Shown here: one piece after another, positions 44,645-46,372 of the stretch
How the letters are laid out: each line of letters starts with the position of its first letter
How positions within the stretch are numbered: the first letter of the stretch is position 1
NCBI GenBank assembly: GCA_028689675.1
Contig: JAQVCS010000017.1
Location: forward strand, 1 to 46,372
Direction: 5' to 3'
DNA from: Desulfovibrionaceae bacterium
Lineage (GTDB): Bacteria; Desulfobacterota; Desulfovibrionia; Desulfovibrionales; Desulfovibrionaceae
DNA: 46,372 nt
The notes under the pieces: generated by a model
Database searches by the model: none
What the model was told of the DNA's origin: nothing
What the model saw: the letters and a program-made list of their open reading frames with translations, nothing else
Made by a program: the position numbers and the translations under genes

Positions 44645-44675
44645 CAAGCTTCGTATAGCTTGCCATACTGTATGG
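44645..44675 (+). other. Two adjacent small hairpins between ftsA and ftsZ
   Basis: CAAGCT (44645-44650) pairs with AGCTTG (44657-44662), and immediately after it CCATAC (44663-44668) with GTATGG (44670-44675). No T-run follows. They lie in the only sizeable gap at the end of the cluster, 38 bases before the ftsZ start, and could adjust ftsZ mRNA stability or mark an RNA processing site. Confidence 0.4.
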
Positions 44676-44712
44676 CGGGCAGGGGTAATGTTTAAAAAGG
44701 GGAGAATGCAAC

Positions 44713-45981
44713 ATGGCTATAGAGGAATATGTTGCGGATGAATGCCTTGTAGGTACCGCAAAGATCAAAGTGATAGGTGTTGGCGGCGGTGGCGGCAACG
44801 CTGTTCAAAATATGATTAATTCTGGTCTGGATAATGTACAATTTATTTGTGCAAATACCGACCTGCAGGCATTAAACAAAAGCTCTGCCCCCAATAAAGT
44901 GCAAATTGGGGAAAGGCTGACCAAGGGCTTGGGCGCTGGCGCCAACCCCGAAGTGGGCAGAAATGCCGCTATGGAAAGCCAAGATGCCATTCGTCAGGCT
45001 ATTGGTGAGGCGGATATGGTTTTTGTTACCGCAGGTATGGGCGGTGGCACGGGCACAGGCGCTGCCCCTGTGGTTGCGCAGGTTGCCAAAGAAATGGGCG
45101 CCTTAACCGTGGGCGTGGTGACCAAGCCCTTTAATTTTGAAGGGGCAAAGCGCCGTAAAGCTGCCGAAGCTGGCCTGAAAGAATTTAAAGAACACGTTGA
45201 TTGCCTTATCACTATTCCTAATGATAGGCTGATGTCTTTTGCGCCGAAAAAAACGCCCTTTCATGTGCTGCTGAAAAAAGCCAACGATGTTTTGCTGGAC
45301 GCCGTTAAGGGTATTTCAGACGTAATTTTGCGCGAAGGCATGATTAACGTCGACTTTGCCGACGTGCGCACCTGCATGGTGGAATCGGGGCTGGCCTTGA
45401 TGGGCACGGGGGCTGCCAGTGGTGAAACACGCGCCCGCGAGGCAGCACAAAATGCTATTTTGTGCCCCTTGCTGGAAGATGTTTCGCTGGATGGTGCTCG
45501 CGCTGTGCTGTATAATATCACCGCGTCTGATGATATTTCTGGTGATGAAATTCAAGAAATTGGTGAAATTATTAGCGAAGCTGTGCACCCCGATGCCAAC
45601 ATTATTTTTGGTGTGGTGTATGATGAAAGCGCTGGGGATGAAATTCGCGTAACCGTTATTGCTACGGGTATTGAGTCGGCTGTGCGCCCTGTGGATGTGC
45701 CCGCAGGCGGCAGCAACACTATTTCTTTTCCCCAGCAGGAACAGCGCAGCCAGCGTATGGTGGCCGATGCAGGGCAAGAGCAGGGTTTGCCGCGCCAGCG
45801 CATGACAGAACCTTTGCAAGATGGCGGCTCGCGCAATACGAATACAGGCGGCTTTACCCGCCGCCCAGGGCATATACCCCGCAGCATTCCTGAAGTATTG
45901 CGCCCCCATAAACCGGGTACAGAAGATTTTGAATTTGATAAATATGAAACCCCTACTTTTATTCGGATGCAAGCCGATTAA
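44713..45981 (+). CDS. ftsZ: Cell division GTPase FtsZ
   Basis: Tubulin homologue that forms the cytokinetic ring. The 422-residue protein has the nucleotide-binding [14 protein letters not shown] (about 21-34), the tubulin signature GGGTGTGAA (110-118), the T7 region NVDFADVR with catalytic acids, a variable Gln/Arg-rich linker (about 325-395), and the conserved C-terminal peptide ETPTFIRMQ that binds FtsA. AAGGGGAG lies upstream of the ATG. Last gene of the dcw cluster. Confidence 0.98.
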   Translation: MAIEEYVADECLVGTAKIKVIGVGGGGGNAVQNMINSGLDNVQFICANTDLQALNKSSAPNKVQIGERLTKGLGAGANPEVGRNAAMESQDAIRQAIGEADMVFVTAGMGGGTGTGAAPVVAQVAKEMGALTVGVVTKPFNFEGAKRRKAAEAGLKEFKEHVDCLITIPNDRLMSFAPKKTPFHVLLKKANDVLLDAVKGISDVILREGMINVDFADVRTCMVESGLALMGTGAASGETRAREAAQNAILCPLLEDVSLDGARAVLYNITASDDISGDEIQEIGEIISEAVHPDANIIFGVVYDESAGDEIRVTVIATGIESAVRPVDVPAGGSNTISFPQQEQRSQRMVADAGQEQGLPRQRMTEPLQDGGSRNTNTGGFTRRPGHIPRSIPEVLRPHKPGTEDFEFDKYETPTFIRMQAD

Positions 45982-46035
45982 GTAGTATTTCATTATATTT
46001 TCAGGGTTTGCCTCTTCTTCCCTGAAATGCCCGCA

Positions 46036-46094
46036 GGAGACCCCGTGGGGGGTCTCCCCTTGTGGGGTAGGCGGTTTTTTAACTGCCTTTTTTT
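46036..46094 (+). terminator. Tandem hairpins and terminator after ftsZ
   Basis: First stem GGAGACCCC (46036-46044) with GGGGTCTCC (46049-46057). Second stem GGCGGTT (46070-46076) with AACTGCC (46081-46087), followed by seven T's (46088-46094). The second has the full Rho-independent form and closes the dcw cluster about 90 bases past the ftsZ stop. Confidence 0.85.
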
Positions 46095-46095
46095 A

Positions 46096-46249
46096 TTAGA
46101 GCAAATTTGCTGTGAAATTGCTCTGGCAAGTACAAAGAGCCTATGCCTGCCAAGTGCGGCATAAGCGCACTGTATTTGCGCTGGTCAGTGCCCAAACGGG
46201 CTTGTCTTTCCTTGTTAAAAATACATATATTTCAGTTACCCTGCTCTAG
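46096..46249. repeat. AGAGCA-type dispersed repeat, copy B (154 bases), abutting the IS
   Basis: Starts TTAGAGCA (46096-46103) and ends CTGCTCTAG (to 46249). Homologous to 5343-5494 throughout, in the same orientation. The first part folds (AGAGCAAATTTGC with GTGAAATTGCTCT). The last four bases, CTAG, are exactly where identity with the left IS copy begins, so the insertion sequence appears to have inserted at the end of this repeat. Confidence 0.7.
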
Positions 46250-46372
46250 ACTGCGTAGTCACGAGATTGTAAATCATTAAAAAATAGTGTACTCTGTTCT
46301 CATAAGTTCACCATCAAGAGGTTATTATGGAAGCAGTAGCACACCGCAGACACGATATCTCAGACGCTGTGT
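46246..46372 (+). mobile_element. End of an insertion sequence (right copy, inverted relative to the left)
   Basis: Reverse complement of positions 1-124 with 2 mismatches, extended by three bases at the window edge. It contains a possible promoter (TTGTAA, 17 bases, TACTCT near 46268-46296), the AGAGG ribosome-binding site and the first codons of the transposase. The rest of the element lies beyond the window. Confidence 0.75.
46327..46372 (+). CDS. Transposase, N-terminal fragment cut by the window edge (IS5 family-like)
   Basis: The ATG at 46327 opens MEAVAHRRHDISDAV and continues out of the window. It is the same gene start as at 43 on the minus strand. AGAGG lies about 6 bases upstream. 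The family call is tentative because only 15 residues are visible. Confidence 0.65.
   Translation, partial: MEAVAHRRHDISDAV

Noticed and set aside
1..46372. Composite transposon or genomic island bounded by two IS copies
   Set aside because: The enclosed genes are essential housekeeping genes in conserved order, with no cargo, integrase or resistance genes. Inverted IS copies by chance, or an assembly edge, are simpler explanations.
1..46372. CRISPR arrays, tRNA or rRNA genes
   Set aside because: No regularly spaced repeats and no cloverleaf or rRNA-like stretches were recognised on either strand by reading; a dedicated scan was not possible.

Overview
The window looks like a chromosomal segment of a Gram-negative delta-proteobacterium of the Desulfovibrionales type. 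This rests on gene order (mraZ-rsmH-ftsL-ftsI-murE-murF-mraY-murD-ftsW-murG-murC-murB-ftsQ-ftsA-ftsZ without ddl; rpsU-yqeY-mutS2-dnaG-rpoD) and on protein character (DNPR-type MurE, a PASTA-bearing FtsI). The genus cannot be fixed from the sequence alone. Nearly everything is housekeeping; the accessory signal is in the edges and in dispersed repeats.

Layout. Positions 1-124 and 46246-46372 are near-identical inverted copies (2 mismatches in 124 bases) of one end of an insertion sequence. Each carries the first codons of the same transposase, reading out of the window. Just inside the left copy is a membrane-bound diguanylate cyclase (138-1589). From 1828 to 21406 all genes are on the minus strand: a copper chaperone and copper ATPase; a small unknown protein; a secreted nuclease; the macromolecular synthesis operon rpsU-yqeY-mutS2-dnaG-rpoD (transcribed from 13113 down to 6286); rsmA and a diverged EF-G paralogue; two odd metabolic-enzyme-like genes (one a catalytically degenerate ornithine carbamoyltransferase homologue); a small monooxygenase-fold protein; argH and argG. 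A 360-base divergent region separates argG from carB-carA (plus strand), which make carbamoyl phosphate for arginine and pyrimidines. A DJ-1/PfpI protein and pyruvate kinase follow on the minus strand.

From 28735 to 45981 the complete division and cell wall (dcw) cluster runs on the plus strand, with many overlapping or nearly overlapping genes. It starts with a promoter overlapped by MraZ-type boxes and ends with a terminator after ftsZ. It covers synthesis of UDP-MurNAc-pentapeptide (murB, C, D, E, F), lipid I and II (mraY, murG), septal polymerisation (ftsW, ftsI) and the division ring (ftsZ, A, Q, L).

The least ordinary features are: a roughly 153-base dispersed repeat with TTAGAGCA...TGCTCTAG ends, one copy of which has the insertion sequence sitting exactly at its terminal CTAG; a second dispersed repeat sharing the core TTGTACAAAAGAAAATA; the OTC-like pseudoenzyme and its unrecognised partner beside argHG; a 20-base dyad centred on the argG -10 box; and abrupt base-composition changes inside the diguanylate cyclase gene and at murB. 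No CRISPR array, tRNA, rRNA, prophage or defence system was seen.
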